A DNA stretch of 64,000 bases from assembly GCA_019843655.1 (NCBI GenBank), contig JACDQD010000009.1, positions 5,293,204 through 5,357,203 of the forward strand. The letters run 5' to 3'. How positions within the stretch are numbered: position 1 is the stretch's first letter; every line of letters begins with the position of its first letter. Shown in pieces: positions 12,571 to 23,962 of the stretch. The DNA comes from Lethocerus indicus. Lineage: Eukaryota > Arthropoda > Insecta > Hemiptera > Belostomatidae. Below the pieces are notes generated by a model. That model was not told the DNA's origin. It did no database searches and saw only the letters and a list, made by a program, of their open reading frames with translations. Both the position numbers and the translations under genes were made by a program.

Positions 12571-15500
12571 TCATTCATAATTTATGCCCGATTTACACTC
12601 ATTACCATTTCAAATTTCGCCGGTTTTTACTCCATTCTTAAAGTTCATCTTCGCATTAATTTGTCTTCCTTCTACACCACGACTCGGTTATGTTTTGGGG
12701 ATAAATTCTATTATGCTGCGTGTGCCAATAAACAGTCATTATTGCTTTATATCAAACGTTTCTCATGTAATTCAGCGTAATATTACAATTTGAAACCTAA
12801 TTTCCGCCCGTTACTTTCCACGAGAGCGAAGTTTAGAAACAATTAGCCGTCGTCTATTTCATAATCAGTTTCGTCCGTCGATTCCTCGTGACCCATCCAA
12901 TTTGTTTCGCGTTTCTACACGTTTCTTTTTAATTGTGCCGTCGTTGCGTGCTCTCGTTAGGAGATTTTTCCCCCCTCCTTTCTTCGCGTGACCATTATCG
13001 GCCCGTGTCATCTCCACTGAAGCCCCTCCCCACCCCGACCCCCTGTAAATTACAGAATCCTTCGCACGGCCCAACTATAAACTCGGCCGGCTCTGAAATT
13101 CTCCTGCCTTTTAATTGTTTCGTCGTAAAAATCGCTACTTGCCCAGTACCGTCCGAAGTGGTCATCCGGCTACCGGTATTCACGGCGCCAATAGCTTCCT
13201 CAAGAAACAACGGGCAGAGTTGACTCTGATATGCTTAAATTACCTAATAAAACGGACAGTTCGAAAATAATTTCAACATTTTTACTCAATATTTTGTTCA
13301 AATTATGGATTTTAATTGGCGCCTATTGTACAAGAAAAAAGTGTGTATTTTGGATGCACTCGGTGCGCTTTTTTTAAATGTATTCCGTCACCTGAATTAA
13401 CGTCTATTGAGCGGTGATGGAATATCTCCTACTGTTTTCTTGAATGCCCGATTACATTCGGAATAATCAATAATTTATTGAAGTATATTTCTGTTGATGA
13501 CACGACGGCTGAAACATGAATCCGCATTGTTGCTTTCAGTTTATTGTTTAATTAACTTTTACTGCCCTCCCGTTAACTAGAAAATAAGACCGCGAATTAT
13601 TTTTATCCTCCTCGAGCCCGTACAACACTTTGTTCGGCGAACGAAGTCCGTCGTTCTCGGGGCGTTGTTGGGGGTACCGTCGTCGTTTCCAGGCGATAGC
13701 GTATTCTCCCCTCAATTAGGCGTGCCGGCTCCCCTCATTTCTCGAGGTTGAGAGGCTCCTTTCGAGGTGTAGCGAAGGCTAGTTTCATTACCGCTGTCTC
13801 CTGGGCCAATAGCGGGCCGGAAGCCGGCCGTGGGTGCTATCTCTTCACCGGCCATTACCGCCGGTACGACCGAGAGCTCTCGGCCGGTTCGTTGCCCCCC
13901 GGTTAAACCAAGCTATTTATTTTCTTATTAACTATTTTTTCCCATTTCAACCCGAGCCAGATGACTATTTAGGCTTTCAGGCCTGCCCCGATCACAGGTT
14001 CCAATAATCCTACCCGGCGACCGTTTTATTTCACAAATACCAGCAGAAATTTGTCATTATATTTAATTCATATATCGGCCCCGTATCGCTTACTGAATGC
14101 CACTTTAGCATGTGACAGGAGTCTCCAAGGCTTCGGCTTCTCGGCACCTTCAGTAGCCGATACTAATGTAATATTACAATAAAATAAGGGACCTGTCTTT
14201 ATTGAGTAATAATTCGCAGGTATCCGACGTCCAATATGCGAATGTACACAGAACAGTGAAATTCGTGGGAAAAAAATATATTACTGACAAAATAGTAGTA
14301 TCGATTTCGACTAGTTACTTTGCGACATAAAAATGGTCCCAATTTTGTTCCAATCTTATTCGTAAGTCCGGCTAATTACGCGCATTATGAATGAAACTTC
14401 GGCTTATAATTTTATCCCGGGTTTTCCTTTTACTGTTAAGGTTATCCTATACGCCCGAAAGTAAATTTTCTCAGTGAAACGGCTAACAGCGAACTGACTC
14501 AGACTCAGAAGTTGAGGTCGCGGCGAATCGTTTCCAGATATTTCCGTTCAAGCTTTTTCTGGCGCGCGGCATTCCAAGTCCGCCTAGGTGTGCCCCAACC
14601 GCCCCGACATCGAGTCCCGCTTTTTTCCCATCCCGATGATCGAGCCGCTCCCAGGATCGAAAGGCGGAAAATATGATATGGGGAAACGCTGTGATCGGTC
14701 TCAATGGGACGGGGGATTCCGATATGGGTTAGAGCGTTCAGTAGTTGCAGCCGGGTATGAGGACAAATAAGAGTCACCAATGTCGCTTATCTTTTCGTTA
14801 TATCCCGATATATGACAGAACAAAAGATGGAAGATCAGGTACTGATTTTTTGGGACTAGCTAGAGCAATATTGTTATGCTGAAAAAAATACATTTTTTGT
14901 ACTTTATGTAATTTATTCCGTAATATTTTATCGTATATTGAAACTGTTTCTGAATCGGCAGCGGCCCGGCTCCCGGACGGTTGTCCTTTTTTCGGCCGCG
15001 GCGGAAGGAGCGTTCGGAATTCGTCGGTCGAAAGAAATCCAGGAAATTGTTAATCTCGGAGAAATGCCGGGGGGCGGGGATTTTTCAAAGGGCATCGCAT
15101 AATGGCCGGCACGAGCCGTCCTTAAGACCGTCCGCACAATGGAATCAGTGTTGGATCAGTCGGCCGGTTCGCATAAATCAGCTCGTTCCGAAAAGCAAGA
15201 GATGCCGCCCACCCCACACCCCACCCCCACCGCCCCCGGCTTTCCCTAAAGGAGAGCGCCCCTTCGGCTGGCTACAGTCTTCGGGAGCTTTTTTACAAAT
15301 TGAACGCTTCGGGAATGGCCAATTCCTGTTTCCGATCGGCCCCATGAGCCCGTTTGGACTTCTTTCGGAGAAACAAAACCACCGAGACTCCGATCGTTGA
15401 TTTATCGTACCAGACGTCGGCTATTTCCAGAGCCGAATTAACTTCAACAGGACGGGGAGGGAGTATTGAAAAATTGCGTCTTTCTTTTAGAAACAAAAAT

Positions 15501-16395
15501 CACCGAGCTTTCAATAGTACACAATATAAAACTATTAGTAAATTATTAAACGAATATATATAATGAGTAACTTTCAATATACTGTACTACAAGTACGTAA
15601 TCATATTGGCTATTGGTGAAATATCTTCATCTATCGTTATTGTATCAATAATATATATTATCTGTAAAATATATTGTTACGATTCAGTGAGTATATATAG
15701 ATATTTATATCCGCCAACAAATCCGTTCTGTAGATGTATATGAAATCTGACTTTCCCAAATATCCTTATCTGTTCGTGGCTACCGCGTATGACGGACGCC
15801 TCAGAAACTGGTTCCGCCCGGGGGACACGACGAAAGTCGTTCGCGAAGAGGAAAGACAAAAAAAAAATAAAAGGGCCTACCGAAAAAAAATTAAACGCTT
15901 TCGAAAAAATAAAATGGCCCAATATACCGGGCCACTCGTCCATTTATCAAGGCGCGACGTCGAAATTAAATGAGAAGATACGAAGGAACTGATACCCATT
16001 AGATGAGGGGGCCGCGAGATTTATCGCTCGTCCGGCACAGATCTTGGCCCCGATAACTGGTCCCGCTTCTCCGACCTCTCTCGATGGCCAAATGATACTG
16101 ATACATTATGAGTGTTCATAAATCATCGTTTTAACAAAAGAACCGAGCGCCTTAAGCCCCACCACCACCGCCACCGCCACAGAACCCATTCACAATTCGA
16201 TCCGTAATGGTAATCTGAACGCATTCTTCTGAAATGTCTCAATGACCGCTCTCCGTCTCAGTAGATTTGTCACGCTTCTGTACACCGGGTAATGCAACGT
16301 ATTAACAGTACAAATGTTAGCGGAATCAATTTATACTACTCCACTCCTAATACTCCATAATATATAAAGCTTATTCCTTGTCCCAATCTGAAGTA
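12571..16395. other. Gene-free stretch
   Basis: GC-rich islands lie near 13010-13200, 13610-13910, 14500-14720 and 14950-15260; the rest is AT-rich. A TTACAG acceptor-like site at 13047-13052 follows a C-rich tract but has no paired donor. A repeat tail is annotated separately at 14129-14157. No gene was recognised. Confidence 0.55.
14129..14157 (-). repeat. GCCGAA-tail repeat fragment, copy A
   Basis: Read on the minus strand this is GCTACTGAAGGTGCCGAGAA followed by GCCGAAGCC. It matches 61925-61953 (GCTACTGAAGATGGC...) and 56078-56096 (GTGGCGAGAAGCCGAAACC). Tails of this kind recur at the ends of invertebrate LINE and SINE elements. The rest of an element could not be delimited. Confidence 0.55.
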
Positions 16396-16399
16396 TTAG

Positions 16400-16684
16400 C
16401 ATTTTTTTTCGACGGGTGATTGCCAGACAAGTATTTTATTTCTGTTATCGTTCTGTTTTTTGCTAGCACTAATTACTGCCAGCGCCGGAGCAATAAGTCA
16501 CGAGTCTTTATTTATCGCGAACGGACAACAAAAGCCGTACCCCCTCTCGTCGAATTTGAATGAAAAGCCGCTGAACGCGTACAACATTGACCCCCCCGAG
16601 TGTACCGTCCGTAATTTAGGCCTCGTTCGGAATTCGAAATTAACAATGAAAGTGTTGCCCATCGAAGGGAAATTAACGAATTAA
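16400..16684 (+). other. Open frame with hydrophobic segment, possible exon
   Basis: An open frame begins after a TAG at 16397 and ends in TAA at 16682-16684. Residues near its start read ILFLLSFCFLLALITASAGA, a hydrophobic stretch like a signal or membrane segment, followed by a polar region with one Cys in PPECTVRNLG. There is no ATG ahead of the hydrophobic part. A T8C tract at 16402-16410 precedes a possible acceptor GCCAG at 16422-16426, so it could be an exon, but no donor or partner is seen. Family unknown; chance is quite possible. Confidence 0.15.
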
Positions 16685-16876
16685 ATCGACTATTACGGTT
16701 AGGCGCCTCTCGTCGAATAACTGGGTCCGAAAACTGGCTCGTTACTCTCCGGGCAAAGTGATTGCAGTTTTATTTATAGCCCTCGTAACCAGTCTCGTGG
16801 GCCTGCTGCGGGTTGGAGATGTGGGGGGCGGGGGCGAGCGAGAGGAGACTGTCTTTGATTTATGTTGTTGAGGAGC

Positions 16877-16879
<3 letters not shown>

Positions 16880-16940
<61 letters not shown>
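16880..16940. repeat. (CT)30 microsatellite
   Basis: This is an uninterrupted CT run of 61 bases and one of the purest arrays of the window, which suggests recent length change. It sits at the edge of a GC-rich island that continues to about 17330. Confidence 0.98.
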
Positions 16941-16942
<2 letters not shown>

Positions 16943-19102
16943 CCGGGTTTTTCGCTCCATCTTTTTCTGCTCCAGGTATTCGGAGGGCGGATTCTTTATT
17001 ATTCCGGTCTAAATTCGGGCCCCCTCACCCACCCAGCCTGGATTGGAGGAGGAGGGGGATCATTAAGCGGGGCGGCCGCACATCCCGGGCATCCTCCGCC
17101 GGCTAAATATAACGCGGAGAGAATGATCGGCCAGTTTTTGCCTGAAAACTCTATCACCGGGACCGGACCCGGAGAATTAAGAATGAGAGGAGTAAGAAGG
17201 GCAGGCCTCTCCACAACCAGTTTCCCCTTCCCGTCTCCTCTCTTAAATGTTTTTCCTTGTCCTCTTCACCCACGTGCAACCCCCCTCCAACAGCCCCAGC
17301 GCTATTTATCGGGCCCGAGTTACTAACCGAAAGATTAGTCGGACTTATACGAATCGATCATTCCCTCGCCTACGGTCAAACTAACAAATATACGGAGAAA
17401 CAAAAAAGAAAAATCCCGAAATGAGCCCCCCCGCTCGTTTGCAGTAGTTCCAGATAAGTGTAAATAATGTGAAGCGTTGACCGTTCCTCATTGTCGCGGA
17501 CACTTAAAATTCGAGATCCAGCTCCCTAATGCTATCGCGCCGAAAGCCGTGTAGAATTTATGGTCGCTAGTTTCGACAAGCTATAAATATCATAAACGCC
17601 GTTCACTGTATGGACTCCTGGCAGTTGTGTAACGGACAAAAAGATCAGTGTTAAGACTTTAGGTCGAACATTGAAATTTCCTAAATAAAACACCTGTGTC
17701 TGCAGGATTTTTGAACCATATTTCGTTGCACTATATTCCCACGCTATTATACGCGTTTTTTTTATTTCACGATCGTGACAATTAATGTACGAGGATATTT
17801 CTACATGAGGCAAACAGTAGGAGTAAATGACCTATTTTATTTAAACCTTTCTCATTCTTTTCAAATTACCTAAGATAACATTTTCATTCATATCTCGGTT
17901 ATTCGGCCCATTCATTGATCGCTTTCGGGCTAACCTAAATACAGGGTTTGGTTTTAAAATAAAATTGAAGCTTACGCTTATCGGAAAGGCTGCGTTGATG
18001 GAGCACCTAGGTGTCTTCTGTTAATGCTAAACAATATAAAATATTTATACAGTCAATTAACTACTAATATCGACAATGATATTGATAGTTCAGGAATTAT
18101 TTTTCAATATTAACTTTTATTATATTTCTAATGTAAGGCCTGTATTGAAGTAACGAATGTTGATAGAAAATCACGGTTAATCCGACGAATTACCACGGAC
18201 TTTGCAAATTATCTTCAAATTTTCTTCTATAAGTTTCTATTGCGTAACCGTGGGAAATTTCAGGTCAAGATTTCGTCTACCTGAGTTTGTCTGCTGTAAC
18301 AATGCTACTACAGAGTTAGTATTTTTTCTGTCCTATGGAATTATGGTAATGAAGCGCAGATTATTATAGGATAGGCCTAATGTAATACGAATCGAATTCG
18401 TGTAGTAAAGGCTCATAAAGACGGGGAACAAAGAAAAAGCTACCAGAAGGCTATAAAGGGTACACAGTTTTATCGGTTAACACTTTGTCGGCGGGTTGTA
18501 CAGGTAATTCGACGGGCCGGAGTTATTTTTTCTCTCCGCCGCTACCGGTAAGTAAAAACCGATCGGTCCGGGTTTTAGATCGATCTGAAAATTTTTCCCG
18601 TACGATAACTCAACGAATTAGCATATAATGAGGCGGCGATAGATCTCTATCGCGCGGGGAGGGGGAGAAGTCTACTGGCCCTCGGGCGTAATTATCCGGT
18701 CCCTCTCCACTATAAAATTATAGCCCTGTGCGCGTCGGGCGTTTACGTTATTGAGAGCGGACGGATCGGCCGCGGATAAATTGTCGGGGCGTTTTCGGGA
18801 CATTTGCATGGGAACGAGCGCGGACCGAACCGAGAGCTACCGGCCTTACTTATTAGACGGACCTCGGCCGGCCCAAGAAGTCTCCGCCGGCCCCAATTAT
18901 CGGCCCGCTTCAGCGGTAAACAAAGTCAGACCAGCAGTCGGTCGCGGATAAATGAAGTGAGCCCTCTCGGTCTTCCTCCCGAGGGCTAACTAATCGCCGA
19001 ATTTGCATGTTTAAAGGGTTGTTCGCCTCGCCTCGAGAGCGGGGGAGAGAGATGAATCATGAAGTGTTGATTAACAAGGGATTAGCGGCATCTGGGGTTA
19101 GT
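16941..19102. other. Gene-free stretch
   Basis: A GC-rich island at about 16950-17330 is followed by AT-rich DNA to 18480, then a second CpG-rich island at about 18500-18990 with several CGGCCGG-type words. No gene or complete exon was found. A short AGCCCTC/GAGGGCT inverted repeat is at 18960-18987. Confidence 0.55.
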
Positions 19103-19228
19103 TCTCTCTCTCACTCTCTCTCTCTCTCTCTCTCACACTCTGTGAGGGTATTGGCGAGGGGCCGGCTCTCTCTATCTATCTCTCTCTCTCTCCCTCTCTC
19201 TTTCTATCCCTCTCTCTCTCGCTCTCTG
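19103..19228. repeat. CT-rich microsatellite cluster
   Basis: Interrupted CT arrays occupy 19103-19140 and 19165-19228. They include (CTAT)n interruptions and are separated by a GC-rich spacer. Pyrimidines lie on the plus strand. The interruptions suggest an older, decaying array. Confidence 0.9.
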
Positions 19229-19605
19229 TAAACCGCTGTGGCGTTTCATTAGCCGCTCGGCGGCTCCAGAGCTCCAACTTTGCCCCCCTCCCTCCCACCG
19301 TTCTCGGTTTGGGGTTAACTTTAAATGTACTCTGTGCCGGCTCACCCCTCCACTCAGCCCCCCAGTTGCCAACTCTACACTATTACTACCGCCTCTCTCT
19401 CATTGTCTCTCTACCGGCGCTTCCTTCTTGTATTTCCATCGCTGGAAGAGGTGAAAGCCGACTCCGCTCCGGTATATTGTTGTGAAACCTTGTTCTCGAC
19501 TATTACGAGGGTATAATCTCTATTTAAAAGGGGGTGTGGGTCGGGGGTGCAGTGCCCGGGCTCGTTTGCTCCAATATGCGGAATGCGAGCGTATCCACGG
19601 TATAC

Positions 19606-19637
19606 CGCCTAATGGAGGCAATACACTGCATTAGGCG
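19606..19637. repeat. Perfect 9-bp stem-loop
   Basis: CGCCTAATG at 19606-19614 pairs exactly with CATTAGGCG at 19629-19637 around a 14-base loop. A palindrome CTACCGGTAG follows about 25 bases later. The stem is too short for a microRNA precursor. Function unknown. Confidence 0.65.
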
Positions 19638-19639
19638 AA

Positions 19640-22300
19640 CTGACATCATAAAGTAATCTACCGGTAGAATATCGTCGTTTCATGCGGTAGAGTACGAGGG
19701 ATATTTTCTAATGGAACGAGTAGAACTGAAATGCAGGGTGCCCCAGATGCAACGCATATTCCCGCAAATCCCGAATAAATATTTCCATCACTCATTTACC
19801 TCGTCACAACTTCGAATCGAATTAGTTACGGTTTAAACCAAATTTGAATTATTGAATGGTTTCCGGGCGGTCGGGTCTGCCGAAAAAGGCCGAAGAAGAA
19901 AATAAATGTGATTCGGCTCGGGTTGAAGAGCCACAATATCTCGGCGGTGATCTGGCCTTAAGTGATCATTAACTTTGGCTCTAATCTCGGTGATGATCTT
20001 ACCGGATAGGCTGTATATGGGACGGGGCTACCTCAAGAGATTATCACAGCCGCCCGGTCGTCCTCAACCGGCGGATCGCAAACTTTTACCTTCAGCCGAT
20101 CAGATTACCGTACAGATTATCAGGCAATAGTGTGCCTTGTCCGGTTTATATATGAATATTCGCGTAGACGCTTGCACAAACACTGAACCCGAAGACAATA
20201 CCCACTCGAAGCATCAGATTAGTCTAACTTGGTGTGTTATTATATTGATATACAACATGGCAAAACATAATTGATTGCGAGTTTCAACTTTTCGGCGAAA
20301 TCGGAATAGCGTAGGACATTCGCAAGAATGGACCTTTATAGCATTGGAAGGGACATAAAATCTATCGAACTACAGCATGGTGTTCCGCATGAGTTACTAA
20401 AACAGCTTCTTTTAGTAAAGAATTACGGACGACCTCCAAAGTGAATGCTACTATAGGACATAAGTCATGATCTTGAACACCTCACTCTCCCTCCTGCAGA
20501 GTCGACGAAGTTATAAAATCCCGGTCCCTAACATTTCATTCCCGTCTCGTTCGTCCAAATTCACTCGGCTTAAACGCTCCTCCGTCCCGGGCACAAATCG
20601 CCAGGTGGTTTCTTCATCGGGAGTTAAATGTTAACTATAAATGTTGATTGTACAATAAATAATTAATTGCGGCTAGTATGAACGATCAAACGTACAAAAA
20701 TCACAGCACTTCTTCCCAGTTATCGATCTAGTTTCCATTCAAAAGCCGATTCGTTTCTTCGGGGTTCTTTTTTGTGCCGTGAAGTGACAGACAACTCAGA
20801 GTTGTCGGGAGGGGGCATATCCACGGGTGCCACTCTCCAGGGGAACGGGTGCGGCTCCATCTCGGCCGCTTTTCCCCACTCCCCACGATATTTCGCTTAG
20901 TTAACATTTTTTTTCCTCTTTCGAAACCGCGCTCTGACAGCTGTCAATGCCCCCGGGGGCGGGGACACCCAGGATCGACCCCGGCGTCACCCCTCCCAAC
21001 CCCATCCCGGCTACCGCTGATGAAGTCACGTACCGACTCTTCGAACCCGCCCCCGATTTTATTTTATTTATAATTAGGCCGCACCCCCTCCCCAACCTCT
21101 TGTCGAGGGACCGAGAGACCACAATGGACCCGGGGGACGCTTTCGGTTCAATGAAAGCAGCCACTGTTGAAGAGTAATATGAAAACTCTTCTCATTTATT
21201 TCAAACTATAAGTAATTTGTACAATTTGCTAAACTGACCACGCAATATTCAATAATGTCCGAATAAGTAGATGTTTTAATTCGTTAAAATTAAACTAAAA
21301 TAATTTAATTCCTGAAGGAATTGCCGCCGGAATAGTACCTCTAATAAGGTTTCCTTTTAATTCTATCACTAGGGAATTGTTAAACATAATTTGTTATAAA
21401 AAGAGGGAACGAGAGGGGGCTTTGAAATGATTAATATTTGACTCGCTACCAAGATAGAGTATTGGAGTAAAGTGTATTAGCAACACTGGGCTTTGGAACC
21501 GGGCATCAGTCCATTATACCCCGGGTTTTCTTTGTAGTTCCCCGGCTCGCTCTCGGTGTCTGAATTTCCCAAGCTTTCAATTTCACTCTTCCTGTCTACC
21601 GTTGGTTTCAGCGGTTCGAGGTGTTTTAGAAATGAGCGAAAACTCTGATTTTGTTATTAACGAATATCCGCGCCGGTTAAATCGATTATTCCTGTCCGGT
21701 GAATAGATTAAAAATTAAGTAATACTCAAAGAAGCGGAATCGTGACACAGATAACCTTCTAGTAATTGTCTTCAGCCTATCTAAGAAAGAGGGAACGTAG
21801 TACAATCAATAAATTAAAAAGTAAATAAAAAATGACTAGCCATTAATAACTATTCTCTCAACTTTGAATTGGAAATTATCTCAATATAACGTTCAAAATA
21901 TCAGATATATTCTGAGAAATTGTTACCGAATAACAAATTACCGATTTTACCGAGCTAGAAGCCCCCAATTCAAAGCGAAAGTGCGACAGTTCACAGGAAG
22001 CTGTGAATATGCTAGTTAAAGTGCCTACAGTGTTATAGTGCTAACGACGGTCGTATACGATCACCAGTGCTCCAGTCTAGAGAACCCAAGTGGCAAGTGC
22101 AAAGTGCAGTGCAAAGTGCGCGAGTGAATGAAGCGAGCTTATGTTCTTGGGTTTTTATTGTAAATTTTTCGCGATTATCACACCAATATTGTAAACAATT
22201 CAAGTAGCCTGTATCACAATATGCCTGCGGAATGCCTGTAGTAGTCAATATTTGTATATCGTTTTTCGATATCCTATGTACATTCATCGGACAAAAAGTA
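19640..22300. other. Gene-free stretch
   Basis: GC-rich patches lie near 19860-20110 and 20790-21140; the remainder is AT-rich. Near 22090-22125 the element GTGCAAAGTGCAGTGCAAAG shows an internal direct repeat of GTGCAAAGTGC. No gene was recognised. Confidence 0.55.
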
Positions 22301-22319
22301 ATTTGTAATCTGTAAACTT

Positions 22320-22740
22320 CTCTCAGTGTTTTGAATTGCGAGCGATACGCCGAGAGTGTACCGAACCTCCGGAGTCCGACCTCCGGTCACCGTGTGCGTG
22401 CGTATTCGCGTGCGCGTGTTTTGCGCATTGTTGTGGTGTTTGGGGGCGGCGGCGGCGGCGGGGCGTGGAAGCAGGTAGAGAGGGAAGGGGTTGAAGGGGA
22501 TGGGGGCGGGTGAAGGAAACTGTTTAGCATTCTGGAGCTGTGGCGGTCGGTATTGATTGTGCCGCCCCACCAGGGTGCCCCTCCGCCCCGCCAACCCCTT
22601 ACCCCTCGCCCGCCGCCCCGCTACCGCCCCCGACCTCATACCACACAACGGAGTCCCAGGATCAGCTCCACGGTCTACGATCTGCACCTTGGGCCGACCT
22701 AAACCGCTCCTCCTGCTACGCCACAATCCGACAACTTTGA
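22320..22740. promoter_or_regulatory. CpG-rich island, possible promoter or first-exon region
   Basis: The island begins at a CTCAGTG that fits an insect initiator (TCAGT-like) and continues with a CpG-rich leader-like sequence, a GTGCGTGCG/GCGTGCGCGTG stretch near 22393-22420 and (GGC)n at 22446-22462. There is no clear TATA box at -30 and no downstream start codon with a coding-like frame. The promoter reading is inference from composition and one short motif. Confidence 0.2.
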
Positions 22741-22800
22741 TTGGACCGATTTACCATAAAATACATTAACCCGAAATCATCCATTTTATTCTACTATTAT

Positions 22801-23070
22801 TCTATGATCCTCCGGCGATTACCGAAATTAATTACAACCGAGCAAATTACAGGTTTCATGAATTCACATCGATATTAAACTTAAATTTAGAGTACGCGTA
22901 ATTGCTTCCCGTAATCAATTCAAATATCCGTTTCCGATTTTTAATTATCAATGAATCGTTTTGCGTTATAACGAAGCTTTAAATTACATTATCCTGGTAA
23001 CTAGAATCGCTTTGTTCAAAATTTATAATTTCACATTAATACTTACATTAATTAATACTTAATTATTGAA
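22801..23070. promoter_or_regulatory. Dense cluster of TAAT/ATTA cores
   Basis: I count at least 15 TAAT or ATTA cores in about 270 bases, including ATTAATTAATAC and TTTTTAATTATC. They lie in an AT-rich stretch directly after a CpG-rich island. Homeodomain proteins bind TAAT cores, so this could be an enhancer. High AT content alone raises the count, so the call is weak. Confidence 0.25.
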
Positions 23071-23527
23071 CTTACAAATTGATCTGACTGTTCCAAACGC
23101 TGACGTAGTCGGTACAAATATAAGCAGTATTTCGAATTAACGATCAATTGAACAGAATATAGGCTCTGTTAATGTAGTTGACGTGCGAAATTTACAAGGA
23201 ACAGACATAATTTTCCGTAGACGTGCAGTGCCTACAATTCACTATTAATTACACCGCCTCCCCCATGCCAGATACATCTGAGGTCGAGTAGCAGTGCCAG
23301 TCGGTTTGTAACATCATTGGAAATCATTGGAAAATCTCGACATATCACTCAGCCGCCTTGAAATATAGGAGTTTCATAAATTTTTCGGGGGCTCACCCTA
23401 TGAGCCTGTTCCGGCCTGTATTAACTGTTCAGAAACTAAATCTTTTCACTGAGATAGTTGTCCATTATTCAATTTAAATTTCGGAACACAGAAAAGATAA
23501 TACCTCAGTATCTGGGAAGTGATCTAA

Positions 23528-23956
23528 GGTTAAAATGCAGAATAGGGCCCCCCACTGATAACCTAATAGGCGAGGTTATATATCGATATCTGTTTCATTC
23601 GATATCGTGACGTATCTATTTCAACCGTTGTTATAACCTTCGCCCCGGAAACTATCAATTGTACATAAGGTTCAATTTTGTAATTTAACTAATATCAACC
23701 TGCTTCTTCCAATACATTACCTGGTCTGAGAGACATATTGGACTCTCTCGCGACCAATCCAAGATTCGTACATATCTCAATCACTCTTTCCGGACTCTCA
23801 TGCCTCAAACTCGTGAAAAAATACATACTCAACCTTTCCATACCCACAAAAGACGTCATGCTTCTATAAGCAAAATAATAATAATAGTAATAAAAAAAGT
23901 CGCCTACAGCTAACCTCGCTATCAGTGGGGGCCCCCTATTTTGAATTTTAACCATT
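23528..23956. mobile_element. Fold-back element with inverted termini
   Basis: The ends form a long imperfect inverted repeat. On the left, GGTTAAAATGCAGAATAGGG and CCCCACTGATA precede GCGAGGTTA. On the right the reverse complement reads GGTTAAAATTCAAAATAGGG, CCCCCACTGATA and GCGAGGTTA. The left arm carries an extra insertion of about nine bases. The element is flanked by ATCTAA at 23522-23527 and 23957-23962, a likely target-site duplication; counting one mismatch it could be 8 bp. The interior of about 330 bases has no complete transposase frame, so this is probably a non-autonomous DNA element (MITE-like). The superfamily is not assigned. Confidence 0.65.
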
Positions 23957-23962
23957 ATCTAA

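Noticed and set aside
13047..13223. TTACAG acceptor-like site followed by a 57-codon open frame
   Set aside because: No donor bounds it and the peptide has no recognised motif.
20044..20060. TATCACAGCC, the seed of the miR-2 family
   Set aside because: No complementary arm is present within about 80 bases on the 5' side.
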